A stretch of DNA of 64,000 nt from JBOFBH01 sp051657715 (GCA_051657715.1 JBOFLF010000004.1:57365-121364), one strand, 5' to 3'; shown: positions 42,558 through 53,613, counted from the stretch's first letter. Notes: generated by a model from the sequence alone, not told the origin. A program made the numbers and translations.

Positions 42558-43295
42558 ATGACCACCGTGACCCGGATCGACGTGCGTACCGACGACGGTA
42601 GGGCGTCCGGGACGAAGCGCGCCGCGGACGCCGTCCAACGCGGCGACGTGGTGGTGTTGCCCACGGACACGGTGTACGGCATCGGGGCGGACGCGTTCGC
42701 ACCTGCCGCCGTGGCCGCGGTGCTGGAGGCGAAGGGCCGTGGCCGGAGCATGCCGCCGCCCGTGCTCGTACCCTCGCCGAAGACCATCGCCGGTCTCACC
42801 TATGGCCTGACTCCCGCCGTCCGTGAGCTGATCGTCGCGTTCTGGCCGGGGCCGCTGACCTTGGTCTGCCACGCCCAGCCCACCCTTGCCTGGGATCTCG
42901 GTGACACGGGCGGCACCGTCGCGCTGCGAATGCCGCTGCACCGGGTGGCGCTGGCGTTGCTGGAGCTCACCGGCCCGATGGCGGTGACCAGCGCCAATCG
43001 CACCGGCCAGCCCCCGGCTACCACCGTGGACGAGGCGGTCGCGCAGCTCGGCGACGCGGTGAGCGTCTACCTCGACGGCGGCCCGAGCTCGTCCAGCACC
43101 GCGTCCACCATCGTCGACGTCACCGGTCCGGTGCCGGTGCTGGTGCGCGCAGGCCCGATCGGGCTGGACCGGTTGCGGGCGGTCGCCCTCGACGTCGAGG
43201 ACGGCACAGCCGATCACCCCGACGCCACCGAACCCGCTGACGGGCCACCACCCGCGCCCGACGCTGACCACCCGCACGAGGAGGACGCACGATGA
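42558..43295 (+). CDS. Threonylcarbamoyl-AMP synthase (TsaC/Sua5 family)
   Basis: Makes threonylcarbamoyl-AMP for the t6A modification at position 37 of ANN-decoding tRNAs. The core motif VVVLPTDTVYGIGADAF and the KGRGRSMPPPVLV and TSANRTGQPP motifs are present. The length (245 aa) includes a YrdC domain plus a short acidic tail (TADHPDATEPADGPPP) rather than a full Sua5 C-terminal domain. Its stop overlaps the glyA start (ATGA), tying it to the prfA-prmC block. Confidence 0.92.
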   Translation: MTTVTRIDVRTDDGRASGTKRAADAVQRGDVVVLPTDTVYGIGADAFAPAAVAAVLEAKGRGRSMPPPVLVPSPKTIAGLTYGLTPAVRELIVAFWPGPLTLVCHAQPTLAWDLGDTGGTVALRMPLHRVALALLELTGPMAVTSANRTGQPPATTVDEAVAQLGDAVSVYLDGGPSSSSTASTIVDVTGPVPVLVRAGPIGLDRLRAVALDVEDGTADHPDATEPADGPPPAPDADHPHEEDAR

Positions 43296-44569
43296 GCACG
43301 CCGTTCTGGGGGCCGGACTTCACCGCGCTCCACCAGCAGGATCCTGAGATCGCCGACGTGGTCCTGGCCGAGTTGGACCGGCTGCGGTCGGGCCTGCAGC
43401 TGATCGCGAGCGAGAACTTCACCTCGCCCGCGGTGCTGGCCGCGCTGGGCTCCACGTTGAGCAACAAGTACGCCGAGGGCTACCCCGGCCGCCGGTACTA
43501 CGGGGGGTGTGTCCAGGTCGACCGGGCCGAGGAGATCGCCGTCGCGCGCGCCAAGGAGCTCTTCGGGGCCGACCACGCGAACGTGCAGCCGCACTCCGGC
43601 GCGAGCGCGAACCTCGCCGTGTACGGCGCGTTCTGCAAGCCGGGCGACACGGTGCTGGCGATGAGCTTGCCGCACGGCGGGCACCTGACCCACGGCGCCA
43701 AGGTGTCATTCAGCGGCAAGTGGTTCCACGCCGTGCACTACGGCGTGCACCCGAAGACGGAGCACATCGACTACGACCAGGTCCGCGACCTGGCCCGCGA
43801 GCACCGTCCCCGGATGCTCGTCTGCGGCGGTTCGGCCATCCCCCGTCTGATCGACTTCGCCGCCTTCCGCGAGATCGCCGACGAGGTCGGGGCAATCCTC
43901 ATGGTGGACGCCGCACACTTCATCGGCCTCGTGGCCGGCAAGGCGATCCCGAGCCCGGTGCCGTACGCCGACGTGGTCACCTTCACCACGCACAAGGTGC
44001 TTCGTGGTCCGCGCGGCGGCGCCTTGGTGTGCAAGGCCGAGCACGCGGCAGCACTGGACAAAGCGGTGTTCCCGATGATGCAGGGCGGGCCGCTGATGCA
44101 CGCCGTCGCGGCCAAGGCCGTCAACTTCGCTGAGTGCCTGACACCGCAGTACCAGCAGTACGCCCACCAGGTCGTCGCGAACGCTCAGGCGCTGACGAAG
44201 GCGCTCGCCGAACAGGGCGTGCGACCGGTCGCGGGCGGCACTGACACTCACCTGGCGCTGATCGACCTGGCAGCCTCCGGGGTCAGCGGCAAGGACGCCG
44301 AGCACCGGTGCGACGCCTCCGGCATCGTGCTGAACAAAAACGCGATCCCGAACGATCCGCAGCCGCCGAGCATCGCGTCCGGCATTCGGGTCGGCTCGCC
44401 GGCGGTCACCACCCAGGGCATGGGCGAGGAGCAGATGACCACGATCGCGAGACTGATCGTTCGCGCGGCTACCCAGACGGACGGTTCGCCGGATCATCCG
44501 GCGGCCGTCCAGGTGCGCTGCGAGGTTTCGGAGCTGGTATCTGCGTTCCCCGCCTACCCGCGGGCGTGA
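43292..44569 (+). CDS. glyA: Serine hydroxymethyltransferase
   Basis: PLP enzyme interconverting serine and glycine with tetrahydrofolate. The PLP lysine is in VTFTTHKVLRGPRGG; other motifs are LIASENFTSPAVLAALGS, NKYAEGYPGRRYYGG and LPHGGHLTHG. THKVLRG in place of the common THKTLRG is a small variation. Length 425 aa is normal. Start ATG at 43292 overlaps the upstream stop. No glycine riboswitch can precede it because of that overlap. Confidence 0.96.
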   Translation: MSTPFWGPDFTALHQQDPEIADVVLAELDRLRSGLQLIASENFTSPAVLAALGSTLSNKYAEGYPGRRYYGGCVQVDRAEEIAVARAKELFGADHANVQPHSGASANLAVYGAFCKPGDTVLAMSLPHGGHLTHGAKVSFSGKWFHAVHYGVHPKTEHIDYDQVRDLAREHRPRMLVCGGSAIPRLIDFAAFREIADEVGAILMVDAAHFIGLVAGKAIPSPVPYADVVTFTTHKVLRGPRGGALVCKAEHAAALDKAVFPMMQGGPLMHAVAAKAVNFAECLTPQYQQYAHQVVANAQALTKALAEQGVRPVAGGTDTHLALIDLAASGVSGKDAEHRCDASGIVLNKNAIPNDPQPPSIASGIRVGSPAVTTQGMGEEQMTTIARLIVRAATQTDGSPDHPAAVQVRCEVSELVSAFPAYPRA

Positions 44570-44674
44570 CGCTCCGGGCGGTGGTTCGAGGACGCCGCCG
44601 CTGACCGGCTGGTGAGTCAAGGGCGGTGCTGGCGGTGAGGGTAGGGCTGTGGGGGCAGGGGCTGGAGGAGTCGG

Positions 44675-45790
44675 GTGCGCGAGTACGTGTTCGTGATCGC
44701 CGTCGCGGCGGTGATCACCTACGTGTTGACGCCGCTCGTGCGCAGCGCCGCGATCCGTCGTGGCTTGGTCACCGAGGTACGGGACCGGGACGTGCACGCG
44801 GTGCCGATCCCTCGTCTCGGCGGGCTGGCGATGTTCGTGGGGCTCACCCTCGCGGTGCTGGCATCTACCCAGCTTCCCCGGTTGTCATCGGTGGTCTCCG
44901 GCGAGGTGCGGACGCTCCAGGCCGTGCTGATCGGGGCGACGCTTGTCGTGGTGCTCGGCGTCGTCGACGACGTCTGGGGTCTGGAGGCGTGGACGAAGTT
45001 CGCCGGTCAGGTGTTGGCCGCCGGGGTGATGGCGGTTCAGGGCGTCCAGCTCTACTCGTTGCCGATCTTCGGGGTGACGTATCTACCGCCGTCCGCCCTC
45101 GTGGTGTTGACCGTCCTGGTCGTCGTGACCACGATCAACGCGGTCAACTTCGTGGACGGCCTGGACGGTCTGGCGGCCGGGATCTGCATCATCGCCGGGC
45201 TCGCGTTCTTCGGGTACGCGTACTCCATCTCCCGGGACTACCAGAACGACGTCTTCTCGGTGTCTGCGTTGTTGGCTGCGCTGCTGATCGGGTGCTGCCT
45301 GGGGTTCTTGCCGTACAACTTCAACCCGGCGTCGATCTTCATGGGGGACACCGGCGCGATGCTCCTGGGGCTGCTGCTGTCCGCGGCGACCATCTCGCTC
45401 ACCGGCAGCATCGACCCGCAGACGGTCAAGGCAGGTGATGTCCCACCGCAGCTCTTCCCGCTGCTGATGCCGGTGGCCGTGCTGGTCGTCCCGCTGCTCG
45501 ACATGGTGCTAGCGGTCGTTCGTCGGACGCGTGCCGGTCGCCGGCCCTGGCACCCGGACGCCCAGCACCTGCACCACCAGATGCTGGCCCTCGGCCATAG
45601 CCATGCTGGTGCTGTGGTCGCTCTCTACCTGTGGGCGGCCTGGGTGGCGTTGGGCGCCGCCGCGGTGGCGCTGCTGCCGTTGCGGTGGGCGGTGCTGGTC
45701 GCGGTGGGCTTGCTGCTGATCGCCGTGGCGACCACCGCGGTGAGACCGATAGCCAGTCGGTCGCGGAAGGGCACGCTCAAGCGCTTGTGA
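44675..45790 (+). CDS. wecA: Undecaprenyl/decaprenyl-phosphate GlcNAc-1-phosphate transferase (WecA-like)
   Basis: Polytopic enzyme (about 11 segments) starting linkage-unit synthesis for arabinogalactan or teichoic-type polymers. Motifs: GVVDDVWGLEAWTK, NAVNFVDGLDGLAAG, FNPASIFMGDTGAMLLG, and the C-terminal HPDAQHLHHQMLALGHSH. Length 371 aa. GTG at 44675. As in mycobacteria it stands directly before the atpI-atpB cluster. Its last seven codons and stop form the left arm of a 20-bp inverted repeat. Confidence 0.92.
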   Translation: MREYVFVIAVAAVITYVLTPLVRSAAIRRGLVTEVRDRDVHAVPIPRLGGLAMFVGLTLAVLASTQLPRLSSVVSGEVRTLQAVLIGATLVVVLGVVDDVWGLEAWTKFAGQVLAAGVMAVQGVQLYSLPIFGVTYLPPSALVVLTVLVVVTTINAVNFVDGLDGLAAGICIIAGLAFFGYAYSISRDYQNDVFSVSALLAALLIGCCLGFLPYNFNPASIFMGDTGAMLLGLLLSAATISLTGSIDPQTVKAGDVPPQLFPLLMPVAVLVVPLLDMVLAVVRRTRAGRRPWHPDAQHLHHQMLALGHSHAGAVVALYLWAAWVALGAAAVALLPLRWAVLVAVGLLLIAVATTAVRPIASRSRKGTLKRL

Positions 45791-45816
45791 TAGCATTCAC
45801 AAGCGCTTGAGCGTGC
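45771..45816. repeat. 20-bp perfect inverted repeat with twin CAAGCGCTTG palindromes
   Basis: The left arm 45771-45790 (GCACGCTCAA then GCGCTTGTGA) is exactly complementary to the right arm 45797-45816, with loop TAGCAT. The left arm is the 3' end of wecA including its TGA. Each arm contains CAAGCGCTTG (45778-45787 and 45800-45809), 22 bp apart, which fits the AANCGNTT core of LacI-family operators. It can act as a terminator for wecA, an operator for the atp genes, or both. No T-tract follows. Confidence 0.9.
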
Positions 45817-45880
45817 AGGTCGAAGCTCCGTTGCGCCGCCCGCTGACCACCCCCGAGCCGCCGAGAGGCAGGCGCCCGAG

Positions 45881-46342
45881 ATGGCCAAGGACGACCCGCC
45901 CGGCCCCCATATCGCCGAGACCCGACAGCAGTTCTCCGCGATGCTGCGCGGTGCGGCGGGTCCTACGCTCGCCGTAGGGGGCGTGATCTCAGCGATCGGG
46001 TTCGTCATTGAGCCGCAGACCGGGTGGTCTGCCGGTCTCGGGGCACTGCTGGTGGTGGTGTTCTTCTCGCTTAGCTTGCTGGTGATGCGGCTGACCTCGC
46101 ATCTGTCGGCGACATCGGTGATGGCGGTTGTGCTCGCGGTGTACACCGCGAAGATCATGCTGCTGGCCGTCGCGTTGTTCGTGCTGAGCGGGATGGCGTG
46201 GGTGGCGACACGTGCGCTTGGCCTGACCGCGATCGTCTGCACGATGGTCTGGTTGGCTTTGGAGATGCGTGCGTTCTCCCGGCTCCGAGTGCTGGTCGCT
46301 GGGTCCCCACCAGCCCCGGCGGTTATGGATGCGGGGCAGTGA
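45881..46342 (+). CDS. AtpI-like ATP synthase accessory membrane protein
   Basis: 153 residues with four predicted membrane segments (AVGGVISAIGFVIE, ALLVVVFFSLSLLVM, VVLAVYTAKIMLLAVALFVL, GLTAIVCTMVWLALEM). It resembles the mycobacterial protein between wecA and atpB (Rv1303) and AtpI-type assembly factors. ATG at 45881. First of the genes that follow the inverted repeat. AtpI proteins help assemble the c-ring; that role is assigned by position and topology rather than by motif. Confidence 0.7.
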   Translation: MAKDDPPGPHIAETRQQFSAMLRGAAGPTLAVGGVISAIGFVIEPQTGWSAGLGALLVVVFFSLSLLVMRLTSHLSATSVMAVVLAVYTAKIMLLAVALFVLSGMAWVATRALGLTAIVCTMVWLALEMRAFSRLRVLVAGSPPAPAVMDAGQ

Positions 46343-46387
46343 TGGGCAGCTGTCGGCTTTGGCACGGTGGATTCTGGGAGGTACCAG

Positions 46388-46627
46388 GTGGGCGGGACGT
46401 CACCACCCCGCGAGTCGTCGAGCCAGCCTGCGGATGGTCCGCTGGCCGAGTCGGCCGCCTGGAACATCGTCGCCACGCTGATGTCCGGACTGCTCGGGTT
46501 CGGGTTGCCTGCCTGGCTGGTCGGTCGCGTCCTAGGCTGGGAGTGGCTGGTCGGCGTGGGTCTCCTAGTCGGGATGGCGGCGGCGTTGACTGTCGTGTGG
46601 TTCCGGTACGGTACGGACCGGCAGTAA
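46388..46627 (+). CDS. AtpZ/AtpI-family small membrane protein
   Basis: 79 residues from the GTG at 46388, which has GGGAGG at 46376-46381; an upstream in-frame ATG (46367) lacks such a site. A polar N-terminus is followed by WNIVATLMSGLLGFGLPAWLVGRVLG and a second membrane hairpin arm VGLLVGMAAALTVVWF. The WNI...G.G..W..GR.LG pattern is typical of AtpZ-like proteins at the head of atp operons, which may take part in ion uptake or c-ring assembly. A 208-bp gap follows before atpB. Confidence 0.7.
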   Translation: MGGTSPPRESSSQPADGPLAESAAWNIVATLMSGLLGFGLPAWLVGRVLGWEWLVGVGLLVGMAAALTVVWFRYGTDRQ

Positions 46628-46835
46628 CAGCGGGTCAGGCGTGTGACGACGGACGGGCCGGTGCTGGGTGGGCTGGCTCCGAACGTGGCGAGGTCGGTTT
46701 CGATGACACCGTCGGTGGATCAACCGCGATGGATCGGATGACGGACCAGGCCCAGGCCACGGTGTGTGCTGTCGCACCCTGCTCAACCTCGCGGGTCACC
46801 ACGTCTGCTCGCCCCTACTTCTCGGAGGACTCGCA

Positions 46836-47621
46836 GTGATCACCGCCCTGACCACCGAGGGTGACGGGTTCCAGCCGCCGGGCCAAAGTGATTTCTGGCA
46901 GCCGCTAATCGGGAACGGCGCCTTCGCGCTCACCCGGCCGATGATTCTCATGGTGTTCGCGACGGGGCTGATCGTCGTCGGGATGCTCGTGGTGACCAGG
47001 CAGCTCAGCGTCGTGCCGGGCAAGGCCCAGGCGGTCACCGAGGGGGCGTACAACCTGGTACGCAACTCCATCGCCCGAGACATTCTCGGCAGCCGGGATT
47101 TCCTGCGGTACGTGCCGCTGCTGTTCGCGATGTTCCTGCTGATTCTGGTGAACAACCTCTTCGGGATCATCCCCGGCATCCAGTATCCGACGATGTCGCG
47201 CATCGGGTTCCCGCTCGCGTTGACCCTCGTGGTCTACCTGACGTACCTCGCGATCGGCATGCGCCGCAAGGGTGTCTGGGGCTACCTCAAGGGCCTGGTA
47301 CCGCCCGGGCTGCCGGCCTGGGTCGTGCCGTTGATGTTCTTCCTGGAGCTGCTGACCTTCTTCTTCACCCGGCCGGTGACGCTCGCGCTGCGGTTGTTCG
47401 GCAACATGTTCGCGGGCCACATGCTGCTGCTGCTGATGACCTTGGGCGGGGAGTACATGCTCCTCGAAGGCGGGCCGGTGCTCAAGGTTCTGTCCATCGG
47501 TCCGTTCGCGATGAACCTGGTGCTCACCGTGTTCGAACTCCTGGTGCAGTTCCTTCAGGCCTACATCTTCACCTTGCTCGCCGCGCTGTATATCGCTGGT
47601 TCGCTCGCTGACGAGCACTAG
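46836..47621 (+). CDS. atpB: F-type ATP synthase subunit a
   Basis: Membrane stator channel subunit with the essential arginine in TLALRLFGNMFAGHMLLLLM, and C-terminal LVQFLQAYIFTLLAALYI. 261 residues from the GTG at 46836, chosen because GGAGG is at 46824-46828; the frame is open 24 codons further but those read as leader DNA. First of atpBEFHAGDC. The 208-bp gap upstream probably holds a promoter, though I cannot pick out a clear one. Confidence 0.96.
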   Translation: MITALTTEGDGFQPPGQSDFWQPLIGNGAFALTRPMILMVFATGLIVVGMLVVTRQLSVVPGKAQAVTEGAYNLVRNSIARDILGSRDFLRYVPLLFAMFLLILVNNLFGIIPGIQYPTMSRIGFPLALTLVVYLTYLAIGMRRKGVWGYLKGLVPPGLPAWVVPLMFFLELLTFFFTRPVTLALRLFGNMFAGHMLLLLMTLGGEYMLLEGGPVLKVLSIGPFAMNLVLTVFELLVQFLQAYIFTLLAALYIAGSLADEH

Positions 47622-47688
47622 ACCGTCCCGACCTGTCCAACCAGTCGTGCGGGCACCCGGCCCGTACCGAACGAAGGAAGAGAAGCAG

Positions 47689-47898
47689 ATGAGAGGTTCC
47701 CTCGCGATCGTCGGCTATGGCCTGTCGGCCATCGGCCCGGGCATCGGCGTCGGCCTGATCTTCGCGGCCTACCTCAACGGCGTCGCCCGCCAGCCCGAGG
47801 CCCGCGGCATGCTGCAGCCGATCGCGTTCCTCGGGTTCGCGCTCGCCGAAGCGCTCGCCATCTTCGGCATCGCGCTGGCGTTCGTCTTCGCCGAGTAG
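47689..47898 (+). CDS. atpE: F-type ATP synthase subunit c
   Basis: 69-residue hairpin proteolipid. Two membrane helices are joined by the polar loop ARQPEA; the ion-binding carboxylate is the Glu in GFALAEALAIFG. The residues around it fit a proton-type c subunit. ATG at 47689 with GAAGGAAG about 9 bases before. Confidence 0.97.
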   Translation: MRGSLAIVGYGLSAIGPGIGVGLIFAAYLNGVARQPEARGMLQPIAFLGFALAEALAIFGIALAFVFAE

Positions 47899-47924
47899 TC
47901 GTCCAGCCCACGAAGGGAACAGCG

Positions 47925-48533
47925 ATGGTCATCTCCTCAGCAGTGCGCGCGGCCGCAGAGGGCGAGGGTTTCTGGGCGAGCGCGTACCCGATCATCCCGC
48001 TGCCCGGCGAGCTGATCGTGGGCACCATCTGCTTCGCGATCGTCATTTGGGTGATGATCAAGAAGGTGGTGCCCCGGCTGGAGCAGCTGTACGCCGAGCG
48101 CACCGCTGCGATCGAGGGCGGGATGGCGAAGGCGGAGCAGGCTCAGGCGCAGGCCGAGGCCGCCCGGCGCGAGCTGGAGGAGCAGCTGTCCCAGGCCCGG
48201 GAGGAAGCGTCCCGCATCCGCGAGCAGGCTCGTGGCGAGGGCGCCCACATCCTGGCTGAGCTCAAGGCCCAGGCCCAGGCGGAGTCCGACCGGATCACCA
48301 CGGCAGCACGCACCCAGATCGAGGCGGAGCGCCAGCAGGCGATGCTGCAGCTGCGCGCCGACGTCGGCTCCCTGGCTACCGGCCTGGCGTCCCGGGTGGT
48401 GGGGGAGTCGTTGGAGGACGAGGCTCGGCAGCGACGTACGGTCGAGCGGTTCCTGGCTGAGCTGGAGTCGGTCGCCGCTGACGGCGAGCCGGTCCGCGCT
48501 GGCGTGGGTCGGCCGGCATCCCGGGGTTCGTGA
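47925..48533 (+). CDS. atpF: F-type ATP synthase subunit b
   Basis: 202 residues. One N-terminal membrane helix (PLPGELIVGTICFAIVIWVMI), then a long Ala/Glu/Gln-rich coiled coil (residues ~65-165) forming the peripheral stalk. The b and delta subunits are separate here, not fused as in mycobacteria. The stop overlaps atpH. Confidence 0.94.
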   Translation: MVISSAVRAAAEGEGFWASAYPIIPLPGELIVGTICFAIVIWVMIKKVVPRLEQLYAERTAAIEGGMAKAEQAQAQAEAARRELEEQLSQAREEASRIREQARGEGAHILAELKAQAQAESDRITTAARTQIEAERQQAMLQLRADVGSLATGLASRVVGESLEDEARQRRTVERFLAELESVAADGEPVRAGVGRPASRGS

Positions 48534-49408
48534 TGCACGGCAACAGCCGGCAGACGGCCGCCACCGTGCGGGACGCTCTCGATGCCGTCCTGGACGACCT
48601 TCTCGGCGGTCGCTCCTCGGGGTCGGTGGCAACAGGCTCGATGGCAACGGGTTCGATGGCGGTAGGGGCGGCCCAGCGTGTCGGGCAGGCGCTCTTCGGC
48701 GTGGTCGACCTTCTGGACGAGCAGAGCGCGGTGCGCCGTGCGCTCACCGACCCGTCCGCGCTGCCGCAGGACAAGGCAGCCTTGGCGCATCGGTTGTTGG
48801 ACGGCAAGGTTCCGACCGGCGTCGTAGAGGTGATCCAGACCGCCGCGCGCGGTCGGTGGTCACGCTCGCGGGACGTGGCCGACACCGTGGAGGAGCTCGC
48901 GGTGGGCGCCGTCGTCGCCGACGCCGAGTCCGTTGGCGAGGCCGACCGGGTGGAGGACGAGCTGTTCCGGTTCGAGCGGATCGTTGCTGGCGACCGCGCG
49001 CTCGCCGCGGCGTTGGCCGACGGCACCGCTGGTGCCCCCCGGCGGACGAGCCTGGTCGACGCCCTGGTGGAAGGTCGGGTGGCCGAGCCCACCCGACTGC
49101 TGCTGCACCGTGCGGTGGTCGCGCCACGGGGTCGTTCGGTGGGTGACGCGCTGCAAGCGTACGGCCGGGCCGCGGCGGCTCGACGCCAGCTGGTGGTCGC
49201 CGAGGTGACAGTGGCCGCCCCGTTGGCCGCCGAGCATCGGGACCGCCTGGCCACCGCTCTGACCCGGCTGTACCGCAAGCCGGTGCACCTCAACGTCGAC
49301 GTTGACCCCACTGTGCTCGGTGGCATGCGTGTCGCGGTCGGTGATGAGGTGATCGATGGCAGCACCGCTCGGCGCCTGGACGACGTCCGCCGCAGATTGA
49401 CGGGCTGA
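48533..49408 (+). CDS. atpH: F-type ATP synthase subunit delta
   Basis: 291 residues from ATG 48533 (a GTG lies one codon upstream). The C-terminal signature is LYRKPVHLNVDVDPTVLGGMRVAVGDEVIDGSTARRLDDVRRRL. It is about 100 residues longer than E. coli delta, with an N-terminal and middle extension containing the repeat GSVATGSMATGSMAVG. TGATG overlap with atpF. Confidence 0.94.
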   Translation: MHGNSRQTAATVRDALDAVLDDLLGGRSSGSVATGSMATGSMAVGAAQRVGQALFGVVDLLDEQSAVRRALTDPSALPQDKAALAHRLLDGKVPTGVVEVIQTAARGRWSRSRDVADTVEELAVGAVVADAESVGEADRVEDELFRFERIVAGDRALAAALADGTAGAPRRTSLVDALVEGRVAEPTRLLLHRAVVAPRGRSVGDALQAYGRAAAARRQLVVAEVTVAAPLAAEHRDRLATALTRLYRKPVHLNVDVDPTVLGGMRVAVGDEVIDGSTARRLDDVRRRLTG

Positions 49409-49523
49409 GGCCGGCCGTGTCCACCTGACAACCCGACCCCGACCCATGACCACTTTCATGCACACCGCTTTACACGATCACCAGGCACGCATGATTCCAC
49501 GCGAGGAGAAGGCAGGCAGTGCG

Positions 49524-51161
<1,638 letters not shown>

Positions 51162-51164
51162 GGG

Positions 51165-52082
51165 ATGGGCGCGCAGCAACGGGTTTACCGTCAGCGGATC
51201 AACTCCACGTCGTCGCTGAAGAAGATCTTTAGCGCGATGGAGCTCATCGCGACGTCTCGGATCGCCAAGGCTCGGGCCGCGGTCGCAGCCTCCTCTCCGT
51301 ACGCCCGGGCGATCACCCGGGCGGTGTCGGCGGTGGCGACCTACTCCAACACCGACCACCCGCTGATCACCGAGAAGGACGCGGTGCGCCGCGCCGCGGT
51401 GCTGGTGATCACCAGCGACCGCGGGATGGCAGGTGCCTACTCCGCGAACGTGTTGCGAGAGACCGAGCGGCTCGCGGAGCTGCTGCGTGCTCGGGGTGTC
51501 GAGCCGGTGCTGTTCACCGTGGGGCGCAAGGCGGCTGCCTACTACCGGTTCCGTCGCCGCAGCGTCGAGCGGGAGTGGAGTGGGTTCAGCGAAGCACCGA
51601 CGTATGAGCACGCTCGCGAGATCGGTCAGATGCTCGTGGACGCCTTCCTCGCCGGTTCCGCCGACGATGGCACCGGCGGCGTGGACGAGATCCACGTCGT
51701 GTTCACCCGGTTCCGCACCATGGTGACCCAGGAGCCGGACGTGATCCGGTTGCTGCCGCTGGAGGTCGTCGAGGGCGAGCAGCCGCCCGAGCCCGGCGAC
51801 GTCCTGCCGTTGTATGAGTTCGAGCCGAACGCCGAGGCGGTGTTCGACACGCTGCTGCCGCGATATATCGGCAGCCGGATTTTCAACTGCCTGCTGCAGG
51901 CTACGGCCAGCGAGCAGGCTGCCCGCCAGCGGGCGATGAAGTCCGCAGCGGACAACGCCCAGGACCTCATCCGCCTCTACACCCGCCTTGCCAACCAGGC
52001 CCGCCAGGCCGAGATCACCCAGGAGATCAGCGAGATCGTCGGCGGTGCCGACGCGCTGGCCTCCGCTGGGGCCGAGAACTGA
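51165..52082 (+). CDS. atpG: F-type ATP synthase subunit gamma
   Basis: 305-residue central-stalk subunit. N-terminal helix QRVYRQRINSTSSLKKIFSAMELIATSRI, conserved ITSDRGMAGAYSANVLR, and C-terminal helix QAARQRAMKSAADNAQDLI followed by NQARQAEITQEISEIVGGADAL. Three bases separate it from atpA and ten from atpD. Confidence 0.97.
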   Translation: MGAQQRVYRQRINSTSSLKKIFSAMELIATSRIAKARAAVAASSPYARAITRAVSAVATYSNTDHPLITEKDAVRRAAVLVITSDRGMAGAYSANVLRETERLAELLRARGVEPVLFTVGRKAAAYYRFRRRSVEREWSGFSEAPTYEHAREIGQMLVDAFLAGSADDGTGGVDEIHVVFTRFRTMVTQEPDVIRLLPLEVVEGEQPPEPGDVLPLYEFEPNAEAVFDTLLPRYIGSRIFNCLLQATASEQAARQRAMKSAADNAQDLIRLYTRLANQARQAEITQEISEIVGGADALASAGAEN

Positions 52083-52092
52083 GAGGACAGCC

Positions 52093-53562
52093 ATGACTGC
52101 CACCGCTACGGGGCCAGCCGGTTCGACCGACTCGGCCAGCACCAATGCCGCGACCGGCCGGATCGCCCGGGTGATCGGCCCGGTCGTCGACATCGAGTTC
52201 CCGGCCGACGCGATCCCGGACATCTACAACGCGCTGGAGATCGACTACGAGCTGAACGGCGAGCAGCTCACCCTGGCCCTGGAGGTCGCCCAGCACATCG
52301 GCGACAACCTGGTCCGGGCCATCTCGATGAAGCCGACCGACGGCCTGGTCCGCGGCTCCGCGGTCCGCGACACCGGCGAGGGCATCTCGGTCCCGGTCGG
52401 CGACGTGACGCTCGGCCATGTGTTCAACGTGACCGGGGACTGCTTGAACCTGGCACCAGGGGAGAAGCTGGAGGTCACCGAGCGCTGGCCGATCCACCGC
52501 AAGGCACCAGCGTTCGACCAGCTGGAGCCCAAGACCCAGATGTTCCAGACCGGCATCAAGGTCATCGACCTGCTCACCCCGTACGTCCAGGGCGGCAAGA
52601 TCGGGCTGTTCGGCGGCGCTGGCGTCGGCAAGACGGTGCTGATCCAGGAGATGATCGCCCGGGTCGCCCGCGACCACGGCGGCGTATCGGTGTTCGCCGG
52701 GGTGGGGGAGCGGACCCGTGAGGGCAACGACCTGATCACCGAGATGGACGAGTCCGGGGTGTTGCCGCAGACCGCACTGGTCTTCGGGCAGATGGACGAA
52801 CCGCCGGGCACCCGGTTGCGGGTGGCGCTGTCCGCGCTGACCATGGCCGAGTACTTCCGGGATGTGCAGAACCAGGACGTCCTGCTGTTCATCGACAACA
52901 TCTTCCGGTTCACCCAAGCTGGCTCTGAGGTGTCCACCCTGCTTGGCCGGATGCCGTCCGCGGTGGGGTATCAGCCGACCCTGGCCGACGAGATGGGCGT
53001 GCTGCAGGAGCGGATCACCTCGACCCGCGGGCACTCGATCACCTCGATGCAGGCGATCTACGTGCCGGCGGACGACTACACCGACCCAGCACCGGCGACC
53101 ACGTTCGCGCATCTGGACGCGACTACCGAGCTGTCCCGGGATATCGCCTCGCTCGGCATCTACCCGGCGGTCGACCCGCTGACCTCGACGTCCCGGATCC
53201 TGGACCCGCGGTACATCTCGCGTGCGCACTACGACACCGCGGTGCGGGTCAAGCAGATCCTCCAGCGCAACAAGGAGCTGCAGGACATCATCGCGATCCT
53301 CGGCATCGACGAGCTGTCCGAGGAGGACAAGACGTTGGTGAACCGGGCTCGCCGGATCCAGCGTTTCCTGTCCCAGAACACCTACGTGGCCAAGCAGTTC
53401 ACCGGCATCGAGGGTTCCACCGTCCCGCTGGACGACACCGTCGAGGCGTTCACCAAGATCTGCGACGGGGAGTACGACCACGTCGCGGAGCAGGCATTCT
53501 TCATGTGCGGTGGCTTGGACGACGTCGAGCGGAAGTGGGCGGAGATCCAGAAGTCGCTCTGA
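52093..53562 (+). CDS. atpD: F-type ATP synthase subunit beta
   Basis: 489 residues, catalytic subunit. P-loop GGAGVGKTVLIQEMI, Walker B LLFIDNIFRFTQAGSEVS, and the DELSEEDKTLVNRARRIQRFLSQ motif with the DELSEED lever. The N-terminal ~16 residues are a Ser/Thr/Ala-rich tail before GRIARVIGPVVDIEFP. ATG 52093 follows GAGAGGACAG. It is followed by an unusual 252-bp gap before atpC. Confidence 0.98.
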   Translation: MTATATGPAGSTDSASTNAATGRIARVIGPVVDIEFPADAIPDIYNALEIDYELNGEQLTLALEVAQHIGDNLVRAISMKPTDGLVRGSAVRDTGEGISVPVGDVTLGHVFNVTGDCLNLAPGEKLEVTERWPIHRKAPAFDQLEPKTQMFQTGIKVIDLLTPYVQGGKIGLFGGAGVGKTVLIQEMIARVARDHGGVSVFAGVGERTREGNDLITEMDESGVLPQTALVFGQMDEPPGTRLRVALSALTMAEYFRDVQNQDVLLFIDNIFRFTQAGSEVSTLLGRMPSAVGYQPTLADEMGVLQERITSTRGHSITSMQAIYVPADDYTDPAPATTFAHLDATTELSRDIASLGIYPAVDPLTSTSRILDPRYISRAHYDTAVRVKQILQRNKELQDIIAILGIDELSEEDKTLVNRARRIQRFLSQNTYVAKQFTGIEGSTVPLDDTVEAFTKICDGEYDHVAEQAFFMCGGLDDVERKWAEIQKSL

Positions 53563-53613
53563 TCACCGATCGGGCGCCGGACCGCCAGGACGTGCGGGAC
53601 GGCATCCACCTGC

